From Strongylocentrotus purpuratus (Eukaryota > Echinodermata > Echinoidea > Camarodonta > Strongylocentrotidae), in contig NW_022145605.1 of the NCBI RefSeq assembly GCF_000002235.5, forward strand, positions 34,233,078-34,297,077: DNA of 64,000 bases, read 5' to 3'. The position numbers and the translations under genes are program-made. Numbering within the stretch: the stretch's first letter is position 1; each line of letters opens with the position of its first letter. This document shows positions 22,905 through 34,300 of this stretch, piece by piece. The notes below the pieces were generated by a model. The model ran no database searches and had not been told where the DNA came from. It was given only the letters and a program-made list of their open reading frames with translations.

Positions 22905-24356
22905 TAGATGGAATTCGACTGCGCGCAGTCGAAAATGATGCCTCCGTCATAGAGCAATTTTACAAACCGAAACGGAAGAAATTTTTCAAATTCAAGTTCA
23001 ATTGTAATCCATTAACATGTTCTCAGAATATCGTGATTACAAGCAATTTCTCATAAACATATATGACCCTTTGATCTTTGACCTCATGACCCTAAATCTA
23101 CTCAGTTCATTGGCTCTGCAAGATTTCCTGAGTTAAATAGTAATCCATCTGTCAGTTCTAATGAGAATGCGTCCACAAGCTATTTTTGCATACATAATGA
23201 GCCCATGACCTTTGATCTTATGAACCATTCATTGGCTCTGCAAGATACATAAATGATCTAAGTTTGGCAGGAATCCATCAATCTGTTCTAATGATTATAC
23301 GATCACAAGCTATTTTTGCATACATAATGAGCCGCATGACCTTGACCTTTACCTCATGACCCCAAAATCTAATCAGTTCATCAGCTCTGCAAGTAACATA
23401 CATGACCAAAGTTTGGCAGGAATCCATCAATCGGTTGTTCAGATAACGCGATCACGAGCTGTTTTTGCATACATAATGTGCGCTGTGACCTTTGACCTCG
23501 TGACCCCAAAATCTAATCAGTTCATTGGCTTTGCAAGATACATACATGACCAAAGTTTGGCAGGAATCCATCAATCGGTTCTTCAGATAACGCGATCACA
23601 AGCTGTTTTTGCATACATAATGAGCCCTGTGACCTTTGACCTTTGACCTCGTGACCCCAAAATCTAATCAGTTCATCAGCTCTGCAAGATACATACATGA
23701 CCAAAGTTTGGCAGGAATCCATCAATCGGTTGTTCAGATAACGCGATCACAAGCTGTTTTTGCATACATAATGAGCCCTGTGACCTTTGACCTTTGACCT
23801 ACGTGCTCCAAAATGTAATCAGATTGTTTTCCTATAGTGATACACACTATCACTAAGTTTGAAGTTTAAATCTCCAGTGGTTCTTGAGATATCATGATAA
23901 CAATCTCAATGTATGGAATTTCATAAGTTGACCTCTGTGACCCTTGACCTTTGACATACGTGCTCCAAAATCTACTCAGATCGTCTTCCTATGGTGATAC
24001 ATACTATCCTTAAGTTTTAAGTTTAAATCTCAAATGGTTCTTGAGATATCGCGCTAACAAACTCAATACAAGGAATTTCATAAGTTGACCTCTGTGACCT
24101 GTGACCTTTGACCTACGTACTCCAAAATCTAATCAGATCGTCTTCCTATGGTGATAAATACTATTCCCGAGTCTTAAGTTTAAATCTTAAATGGTTCTTG
24201 AGATATTGTGATAACGGTCAAACGGGACGGACGGACGGACGTACGGACGGACGGACGGACGTACGGACGGACGTACGGACGGACGTACGGACGTACGGAC
24301 GGACAACCCGAAAACATGATGCCTCCGGCACCACCTTCGGTGGCGGAGGCATAACA
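22905..24356. repeat. TGACCTTTGACC repeat family, copy 1
   Basis: The head is the perfect palindrome CGACTGCGCGCAGTCG followed by ATGCCTCCGTCATAGAGCAA. The body is imperfect tandem units of about 145-151 bp, each with ACCCCAAAATCTAATCAG, GGCAGGAATCCATCAA, a GATAACGCGATCAC word and TGACCTTTGACC. The tail is GGACGGACGTAC repeats (about 24225-24302) and ATGCCTCCGGCACC...GGCGGAGGCATAA. The frames read through it are not genes. Confidence 0.85.
24225..24302 (+). repeat. GGAC/GTAC tandem tail
   Basis: About twenty 4-bp units GGAC with interspersed GTAC. It marks the tail of the repeat family and occurs, much shorter, at 28122-28138. Confidence 0.9.
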
Positions 24357-24654
24357 AGGAGATTCCTGGTGTGTAGGAGACCCCTGTACATTTAAAACTT
24401 CTATATGAATGTTATGTTAAAACAAATGACCTAAATTTCAGATAAAACAGAATTTTAGAAGGTGTTAAATTGTCGGAATGGCCGTTCTTTATTCTGTACT
24501 AATGACTGAAATTTCAGAATTATATCCTGCGTTCATGAAATACCTTATGCATATTTTCTAATGCCTCATCACACTTTCTTAATTCAAAATGGACTGTGAA
24601 TAATAAATTATACATGTACTTTAGTCTAAGGAAACTCTAATGACATATTATTTG

Positions 24655-25020
24655 ATCAGGTTTTCCAACCCTCAAAAGATAGCGCTAATTTTAAAGTACA
24701 TTGTACTGTATAGCCTTTTACTTTGATATTTGCAAATTTTGATAAACTTTTCACATAAACATATACATCATCCTTCTTTGAAAAAAAACACCAGCACTGT
24801 CCACATCGTGAATGGCAGTGCATCTGGGCTTCTGAATCCTCAAACATCAACCAGAATTAACAGGATTTCCATATTTACAAACATGAGAAACATTCTAACA
24901 ACTTGATATAAATGCCATTTCAACTTAACACACAAAGAAGTTTTATAACATTGCAACTTTTTACAATAGATTGTAAGAGAGAATAAAAAATCTCATTAAC
25001 AGAGAAGCATCTGAAACAAA
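24655..25020. repeat. Old local duplication, copy A
   Basis: Shares the order of many words with 26040-26400: ACATACATCATC, CAGTGC, TTCTGAAT, AACAACTTGATATAA and GAAACAAA. The offset is about 1,385 bp. No exon structure is evident in either copy. Confidence 0.5.
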
Positions 25021-25830
25021 CAAGAGCCCTAGGGGGGCACAACGTTCACCCGAGGTCGATCAATTCACATCTGGCGCATGTTCTCTCTGGCACCCACAGG
25101 AGATATGAAAATGTTCGTTTCTCCTGGAGGCCACCCCCCCCCCCCCCCCCAAGTTACCCCCACTTGGCCCCTCAGGGGCCACCCACATAAATGTCATGAA
25201 CAATGTGTATTCTTCATAAATTGAGGCATCTGTAAGCATAATACCAGGTATGGCTTACTTCTGGATCTAGAGTAGATGTTTGGCATTTACATAATTTATT
25301 ACTCTTGGGGACCTTCAACTGGGCCCCTGGGGCTGAATTGTAATTTATAAGCAACTATGGATCCCCTACACTTTAGAATGATTTCAACCACATTTGGATG
25401 AAATATAATCATTTATTTAAAAGAAGTAGAAAAAATGCTCATTTCACCTGGTAGTTCCCCCCAACATGTTATCCCCACAGGACCCCCTCAGGGGCTATCC
25501 AAAGAAATGTCATGAACAACTTTCATTCTGTATCAATAGAGGTATCTTTACACCATAGTTCTGGATCTTAAGAAGAAGATGTTTACAATTAACATATTTT
25601 TTACATTTGGCGTCATCCCCCAGGGCCCCCTAGGGGCCATGCCCACCATTTTAGCAACTTTGGTTCCTATACCCCTGAGGATGATTCCTGTCAAGTTTGA
25701 TTGGAATCCTATCATTGGTTCTGGATAAGAAGATTAAAATGTACAAAGTTTACGCACAATGGACGACACACGACGCACCCATAAGGGCCCTGTGGGGGTA
25801 ACATTTTTTAGGGGGCCCTACTACAATTTT
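25020..25830. repeat. Repeat with GGGCCCCT-type ends
   Basis: Starts AAGAGCCCTAGGGGGGCAC and ends GGGCCCTGTGGGGGTAAC. Inside, CCCTCAGGGGC and AAATGTCATGAACAA recur at about 25180 and 25490, giving two diverged units of about 310 bp. There is no coding content. It separates the two copies of the old duplication. Confidence 0.6.
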
Positions 25831-26039
25831 GTTTCTTTTTATCTATTATTATTGGTATTATAATTATCATTTACATAATATATTCTGATGTAAACTTCAG
25901 AGAAATATTTGAAACAAAACCAAGTATACATGCAAGTTTCATTTTATGAGACACTGTCATAAAATAAAGTGAAGACCACCACATGAAATTTCAAAAAAGA
26001 CCATTAATAAGTAATTATACTTCGGTCTCAGGATACCCT

Positions 26040-26400
26040 AAACATGTTATTTGGCAAATTTTTCCCACCCTAAGAAAGTAAAGATATTGTAAAAGTATAG
26101 ACTTTTACCTGATAATTGCAATTTTGATAACCTTTTCATGGTAAACACATACATCATCATCCTGTGAAAAACAATACTTTTTACATGCTTTTCTGTAACA
26201 GCATAGTGTTCACATTGTAATGGCAGTGCTCCCAGAGTTCTGAATAGTCCAAAAGCAACCAGGAATAGGAAAAAGAGAGATAAACTGACATTCTTACAAC
26301 TTGATATAATAAGGCTCAAGAAGTTCTATTACACTACAATTTCTTCAAATATTTAAAAACAAAACAAAATCTAAGCATCAGAGAAACATTTGAAACAAAA
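26040..26400. repeat. Old local duplication, copy B
   Basis: Partner of 24655-25020. A further weaker copy of its end (CAGAGAAATATTTGAAACAA) lies at about 25898-25920. Confidence 0.5.
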
Positions 26401-26519
26401 CCAGGTATAAGTGTCATTTTATGACACCTAAAATACTGAAGCTCAAAATATTGAGGAATAATAAATTATACATGTACAACACTACAATGTTTGGTGAGTC
26501 CAAGAATACAAACTTTATT

Positions 26520-26600
26520 GAATGAAATACAGTAGAAACCGCACATGCTGATCTTGTGTAACTCGAATATTAAGACAACTCGAAGGAAAAAACGTTAGAG
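26520..26600 (+). mobile_element. Possible pogo/Tigger-like half element
   Basis: TACAGTAGAAACCGCAC followed by AACTCGAATATTAAGACAAC resembles one end of pogo-type transposons. No matching second end was found. Confidence 0.25.
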
Positions 26601-26859
26601 ATTTATCTCCATAGAATTACGTGTACTAATTAGCTGTATCAGCCAAAGTTTTATGTCAAGTATTCGTCCCAGTCGATGAAAAAACAGAACACTCCAGTGA
26701 AAACAGCATGTGATTCACATCCCATAAGTCAAAGAAAATCAGTCACCATCATTGTGCTGCTCAATAAAGCAAGCTCCATGGACACTCATATATGATATTA
26801 GACAGTTGCGTCTTATTCACTCTTGCTACAGCAAAGCATCGAGCAGCTTGTACCAGTCT

Positions 26860-28363
26860 TCACTGAAAGCTTGCGGCTCTTTTCCCCAGAATGCACGCCC
26901 ATTTCACCCGCTCGTTCATTACTTTGTTGCGGACTGCCTGCCAAGTGAACCTCAGCTGGTACTCTTTCAGAAACGTCTCAACTTCTTTTTTCCCTACATA
27001 GTAATTTGATAAAACAGATACAAATTTTGAGATGCACTCTTATTGATCATATTGATAGAAGATTGCATTCATTCAATTTAAAAATGGTAAATCTAATCTA
27101 ATCAATCATTAATACACCAAGAATGGCATGTGAAAACACTACATTCCCATTTAACTTGGGATGTGTGATCCAACCAGATGCCCCCCCCCCCCAAAAGAAA
27201 CATGTTATTTTTGCCCCACGTGCCCCTCCCCCTCTCCCCCATGTAGGAACTAGATGGAACTTCGACTGCGCGCAGTCGAGAAAGATGCCTCCGTCATAGA
27301 GCAAGTTTACAAACCAAAACAGAAGAAATTTTTCAAATTCAATTTTCTTGTAATCCATTAACAGGTTCTCAGAATATTGTGATTACAACCAATTTCTCAT
27401 ATACATATATGACCCTTTGATCTTTGATCTCATGACCCAAGAATCTACTCAGTTCATTGGAAGATAAGCAAGATACATACATGATCTAAGTTTGGCAGGA
27501 ATCCATCAATCTGTTCAAATGATAATGCGATCACAAGCTATTTGCATACATAATGAGCCCCATGACCTTTGACCTTGACCTCATGACCCCAAAATCTAAT
27601 CAGTTCATCGGCTCTGCGAGAAACATACATGACCTAAGTTTGGCAGGAATCCAACAATTGGTTCCTGAGATAACGCGATCACGAGCTGTTTTTGCATACA
27701 TAATGAGCCCTGTGACCTTTGACCTTTGACCTCGTGACCCCCAAATCTAATCAGTTCATCGGCTCTGCAAGATACATACATGACCAAAGTTTGGCAGGAA
27801 TCCATCGATCGGTTCTTGAGATACCGCGATCACGAGCTGTTTTTGCATACATAATGAGCCCTGTGACCTTTGACCTTGTGACCCCAAATCTGATCAGTTC
27901 ATCGGCTCTGCAAGATACATACATGACCACAGTTTGGCAGGAATCCATCAATTGGTTCTTGAGATAACGCGATCACGAGCTGTTTTTGCATACATAATGA
28001 GCCCTGTGACCTTTGACCTTTGACCTCGTGACCCCAAAATCTAATCAGTTCATCGGCCCTGCAAGATACATACATGACCAAAGTTTGGTAGGAATCCATC
28101 AATCGGTTCTTCAGATAACGCGACGTACGGACGGACGGAGGCATAAAAAGTGTATTCCGAGTCCCTCCTAAGCACAGCTTTGTAGATATACTGAGCTGAC
28201 AAAGTCTGTTTCGTTGATTTTTGTCACACACAAAGCCACTTCTATAAACAATACAAGGCGAACTAACCTGGGATAGATCTTGAAGATTTTCCTTTAATGA
28301 TGTCACTGAAATGCTTGGCAACCAATTCTGAATGAGCTTTGTTCCATCTTGTGTAGTTGCGGG
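26860..28363 (-). CDS. Exons 9-10: SANT/Myb-like C-terminal domain
   Basis: Exon 9 (28268-28363, 96 nt, acceptor TTATTGCAG, donor GTTAGT) codes ARNYTRWNKAHSELVAKHFS and DIIKGKSSRSIP. Exon 10 (26860-26993, acceptor CTATGTAG) codes GKKEVETFLKEYQLRFTWQA and VRNKVMNERVKW, ending FQ-stop. Joined in phase 1 they form a compact helical domain with spaced Trp residues and a basic VRNK end, like SANT/Myb-type DNA-binding tails. I recall similar tails on other animal zinc-finger/recombinase proteins but could not check. The intron between them holds a TGACCTTTGACC repeat (27244-28148). Confidence 0.75.
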
Positions 28364-31300
28364 CTGCAATAAAAGTAATCCAAAGTCATAACAAATACAC
28401 ACTGGCAGCGAGTGGATATAAAGGTACATACAACTAGAAAATTTGAACAGCCCTAAATTTGCCTTTGCTTGAGGAAATTGTACTTTTCAAGCAAATATGA
28501 AATGCAAAGTGAGTGTTAGCTTTTTAAAGAAGTCATCAAAGCAATGCATGGGATATGTCTGTTTTACACAGATGGCTGCTGTTTCAGTGTGTGCAAATAT
28601 GTAGCTGACACCCTTAACATAGTTTATTCACTAAAGGATGGAGCTTACATGAATAAAAAAATGACTGTCCAAAACTAATGCTGTTATCCGATCCGGATCT
28701 GATCCGAGAGCTCGGCGGTAATCGCTTCCGAGCCGATTCCGAGACGGGATCCGAGAAATATTATTTCTCGGAGAAAATATCGAAGATTTGCCGACCCATT
28801 TTCTCTAGTAATAACTGAAAATGTGTATGTTTGACAGTCCATTAAGTAGTGTAATTTAAATAACTAATGAGGAAAGCAATATTGTTTACTTTATAAGTGG
28901 TTATTTTGTAGATTTATTTTTGTATTTATCTCACTTAGGAATGTTCAATACATGTATCCCCACTTCAACCAGTAATGTACAGTCCCTTTAATCACAGTGT
29001 CATGTGATTATATCACTCACACTAGCAGAATAGATCCATACCTTTCTTGGCATTAGCTGATTCACTTGCGTTTTCACAGTCACTCTCACTTTCCTCAACA
29101 AAAGGCACTGGTCTTCTGCGTCGGCCTGGAAAATGCAAAGAACATTGTCTGGTAAAAGGCTATTCAAAGAAAAATGAAAATTACAGCCTTGATATTGCTT
29201 TAGAGAAGTAGAGATAACTAAACTTGAAAGCATTCTATAAGGTGGACTATTATGGCATGAGGATTTATTTTCTTCAACACGAGTAACCATGTCCTCATTC
29301 TGCATAATGCCTATAGCAAGCATAAACATTGTTATTACGCTTATCTAATAAACTTTAAAAATTCAATTGAATTTACATACTTCTCTTGGTGTTAAGTGTC
29401 AGACTCTGTAGTGGCCTTCTGCTGGATACCAGTGGCTGCCTACTGCTGGACACTGATGGCTGCTGGCTGGCCAATGTATGACTGCCTGTTCCAACACCTA
29501 CAGCATGTCAAGATTTTTTTTATTTTTTTATAGAAATATAAGAATTAAAAAGGCTAGTTATTTTTAGCCTTATTTAAAGTCTGAGATCATGCATTTTACA
29601 CATATGAAGTGCTCTGGGCATGATTCAATGCTTGTTAATTAATTTCATTTAGTATGCCTCAGTCTCCAATGTAGATGTACTTGAAAACAAAGCTTCAGGA
29701 CCTTTCGACACAAACATATGACTGATTTATATATATGTGCAGGCCTAGTCTGTACATTCCTTCCTCGGCATAGCCGGATTCACTTGGGTCATCACTGTCA
29801 CTCTGACTCTCAACAAAAGGCACACATCTTCTTCGTTGGCCTGAAAAATATAATGAACCTTACTGTATAAAATGCAACTCAATTATCATTTTAAGATGAA
29901 AGAAAAAAATGGCATTTGGTATTGTTGCTTTTGGGGGAAAAAAAAACATTTAACTCAAAAGTATTCTGTGAAGATTATACATGCAGACGTGAGGTATTTT
30001 GGTATGTCACTTTGTTTCCATCTTCACTGGCTAACATGAACATTCTGTTGCCTACAGTAACTACAATTGCACTGCAATTATTATGCATCTTTAAAAATGT
30101 TAAAGCAGAAAATTTTATCAGATTGTACATACTTTTCTGGGTCTGCATTGTCTGACTCTGTAGTGGCCTACTGCTGGATACCAGTGGCTGCCTACTGCTG
30201 GACACTGATGGCTGCTGGCTGGCCAATGTATGACTGCCTGTTCCAACACCTACAGCATATTAAGAAAATTATGATCTTTATTTTGTTTGTAACCCCAACT
30301 AGGGTCATTTTCAGACATCGGCTATTTGGATAGGTCTTGTTGTCCTGAGACTTATTTAAAGTCTGGGACTTGGTATTATCGATGTAAAGTTTATGTGGAT
30401 TTATAGATTGCATTTGTATTATTGAAGGGGATATACTGTGTATGTACAACAAATCTATTTAACTAACTGTTTTAAAAATAACAAAAAAGTACCCCTTTAT
30501 AAAATACCCTGATGAGTAGTTATGTATGGGTAATTGAAATTGAAAATAAAGACCAAACCAATGCAAAAGAGTAGTAAATGCTCTTACCAGAATCTATGTG
30601 TTGAAGAATACTTCCAACTTGCGTTACTTCCTGGATGGCCAATGGAGTTTGATAAATATTCTCATTTATCATTCCTGAGTGTCCCATGTGCTTGAAAAAC
30701 AAAGCTCTCTTGGCCTCGGGCAACTCAAAGGCAGCGTACATTGTGCTCACTCTATGTCTATTTTTAGTGGCATTGATTTGTGCCTTGTTCACGATGCCTG
30801 CTGCCTTGCATATGCTATTCAGTGCATGCCAGCCTGTGACATGGGACATCGACTTCTGTGTGCATGTAAAGACGTATGTGTTATCACTTGGTATGCCAAC
30901 CATCTCCCTGACTTCGGGGTCGCACAAACGTTGCATTGCTTCCACTGTATCTTTGGGAAACAAAACAGGAACTAGGTGATTGTTTCCTTTCCCGGTCTGA
31001 TACGCCACTTTGAAATTTTGAAGCATGTCCCTTTCTAGAGGATCATCTATGTCCTCTGCTCTTTGCTTGTCAATCCATACATCTGCATTGGCCTCCTCCC
31101 ATTCACTCAGGTTCAGCCTGCACGGCTCCCCACCTCTTCGAGCATTAAACAATGTTAGCCTGGAGACAGTCATGTCTCGTAGGTTCTTGAAATTATGGAT
31201 ATCCCATACAAGATATTCATCGCTGACTATCTCCTGAACTCCATCAACAGAATATGTCCTTAGCTTCTGCATGTCAGCCTCAAGAGGCAACGCATCCGGC

Positions 31301-34300
31301 TTTCTGAGCTTGACTTGCCGATTCTTATTAATGGCATATGTCGCATCTCCAAATAGAAAGCTGTGATTCAGTTCCAGGACTGCGATGAACTTGTCAATTT
31401 CTTCGGCACCTCTGTCATCTCCTGTTGACAGATATGTAGCTTTTGTGAATTTGCATGCTAATTTCAGAAGGTAGTAGAGTCCAGATTTCAAACCAGATTT
31501 TAACTGTCCACTTTCTTCACCAGTAGTGTACACAGTAATGGCTTCACTTAGAGCATGAAAATGAAGCCTATCAAACATGTCTCCTGCATTTCCATTTTGA
31601 AGGACTGAGTTCCCATGGATTGCATGCTGCTGCTTGAATAATGCATATAGTGAAGCTAGCCTGCGCATGCTAGCCATGACAGATTTCCGAACCTGGGACC
31701 TTTTGTCCCGTTTGCTCCTTTCCTTACTCCACAATCGTTGCCCTATGTTGGTAATGACTTCATCAGTTCTGCAGACTTCACCAATCTCATCATCACGAAA
31801 CTTTGACAATATTTCAGTGGTGAATTCAGAGACATCCTCATTGACTTGGACATTTGACATCAGTAAGGATACTGGCACTGCACAAGCTTCTGCAGCGGTA
31901 TCACCTCTGCAATACCTCTTATGCCGTTTGAAGTAAGGTTTTGAATAAAAACCTTTGCATAACCCACAAATAGTCATTTTATCATTTGTATTGCATTTTC
32001 GCTCTCTCTGGTATTGTGGGTCCTTTTTTTTTATTTGATTTTGGTTGGCATGGAGAATTCCCTGTTTCTTGAATACAGACATGGCCACATTTCTTTCCTT
32101 TTTTGGGAGCTTCAAAGCATCTTTCACACTTTTCTCATGTTTGTGCACTTGTGTTATGTGTCTGGTTAGTTTCTCTCCACAGCTCTTGTGACAGAACGGG
32201 CAAACTCTTGATGGCTTTGAGTAATTTCTCTTGGCTTTCTTCTGTGGTAGTTCAAACATTACACTTTCAGCTTTATTGGACTCGGCTCCAGAGGCCACAT
32301 CCTCATTGACAGATGAAGTTTCTATGCATTCAGGCAGAGAATCATGAGATTCACTTTCACTTTCAAGATCATATTCATAAGTGGGGTCTAAAACAGAATT
32401 ATCACTTGAATCAGAGAAGCTGTCAACTTCATTTAAACAGTCTAGTTTTGAAAACCGAGCTGTTATTTTATGTCCAGATTTTCCACTGACATTTGGCATC
32501 CGCAAGTAATGTGATTCAGGGACAATTTGAGACAAGGTATCAAGTGGGCTGCTAGATGGAGACAGGGGCTGCTCCTGGTGAGAAGTATCAAGCGGGCTGC
32601 TAGATGGAGACGGGGGCTGCTCCTGGTGAGAAGTATCAAGCGGGCTGCTAGATGGAGACGGGGGCTGCTCCTGGTGAGAAGTATCAAGCGGGCTGCTAGA
32701 TGGAGACGGGGGCTGCTCCTGGTGAGAAGTATCAAGCGGGCTGCTAGATGGAGACGGGGGCTGCTCCTGGTGAGAAGTATCAAGCGGGCTGCTAGATGGA
32801 GACGGGGGCTGCTCCTGGTGAGAAGTATCAAGTGGGCTGCTAGATGGAGACGGGGGCTGCTCCTGGTGAGAAGTATCAAGTGGGCTGCTAGATGGAGACG
32901 GGGGCTGCTCCTGGTGAGAAGTATCAAGTGGGCTGCTAGATGGAGACGGGGGCTGCTCCTGGTGAGAAGTATCAAGTGGGCTGCTAGATGGAGACGGGGG
33001 CTGCTCCTGGTGAGAAGTATCAAGTGGGCTGCTAGATGGAGACGGGGGCTGCTCCTGGTGAGAAGTATCAAGCGGGCTGCTAGATGGAGACGGGGGCTGC
33101 TCCTGGTGAGAAGTATCAAGCGGGCTGCTAGATGGAGACGGGGGCTGCTCCTGGTGAGAAGTATCAAGTGGGCTGCTTGATGGAGACGGGGGCTGCTCCT
33201 GGTGAGAAGTATCGAGTGGGCTGCTAGATGGAGACAGGGGCTGCTCCTGGTGAGAAGTATCAAGTGGGCTGCTAGATGGAGACAGGGGCTGCTCGTGGTG
33301 AGAAGTATCAAGCGGGCTGCTAGATGGAGACGGGGGCTGCTCCTGGTGAGAAGTATCAAGTGGGCTGCTAGATGGAGACGGGGGCTGCTCCTGGTGAGAA
33401 ATAAATAAATAAATAAATAAATGAATAATAACAATAATAATAATTATAATAAAAATAAATAATCACATGAAACCAATTTTCACTCAAACCAGAATTTTAT
33501 TGACTGTACCCAAGTTATAATGCATTTACAAAAATGTTTGTTAGGAAGTGGAAGTTAATTCACCCTGTCAGGTTGAAAAAAATTCATCTAAAATAGGGCA
33601 AATACTTTTTTTTTTGCACAAATCACATGAAATTTATTAGGAAGTACAGGTGCAACTCTCACTAATCTATAAGAGTTTATCATTTCTCTCTCACTATTTT
33701 TTATGTTTTATCTCAGTTCTTTAATTTACCTTTTTAAAAATCTGTGTTTTTCTCTTAAATTTGTTCTGCAGCTGTGCAGCAAGTTATTAGTTACTTTCAT
33801 TATGCAGTACATCTTGTACAACTAGATGGATACTCAACTGCTGCGTGCAATCAGAAGTATGTTACATGCCTTATTGAAGAAATTGTCAAATAATGACCTC
33901 TCCTATACTACTATAGGTCAAATGGTTTATCTGTTATTCCAAGAACCAGGGGCTAGTTTCATGCATTCAATCTCTGTTGCCTTTGATCTGTGACCTCATG
34001 ACCCCCATTCTTATCAGATTATTGCCCTTTGTATGTGCATACATAATCTCACTTCTAAGTTGATATGTTAAACCATTCTCGAGTTATCGCAAGAACAAGC
34101 GATTTTCATTTACACAATGACCACATGACCTTTGACTTTTGACCTAATGACCCCAAAACCTACTTCCCTTAAATGTGCCTTCCATTTATATACATGATCT
34201 CCGATTAAAGTTGATATATCAAATTGTACTTGAGTAATCGTGTGAATGTGCCATTTTCATGTAAACAATGACCTCCGTGGCCTTCGACCTAATGACCCCA

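Noticed and set aside
23000-24300. CRISPR-like direct repeats
   Set aside because: Units are 145-151 bp, diverged, without short equal repeats and unique spacers, in a eukaryotic setting.
23356-28429. Frames reading KSNQFIGSARYIHDQSLAGIH and similar
   Set aside because: By-products of the TGACCTTTGACC tandem units; they shift frame and occur on both strands.
28680-28800. ATCCGATCCGGATCTGATCC-type sequence as a regulatory site
   Set aside because: Locally symmetric but with no partner or copy in the window; no function can be argued.
32463-33434. Long open frames on both strands through the 48-bp repeat (LTRSSPRLHLAAH- and RRGLLLVRSIK-type repeats)
   Set aside because: They exist only because the unit is 48 bp and stop-free. 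The frame that links to the zinc fingers and recombinase is SHQEQPPSPSSSPLDT.
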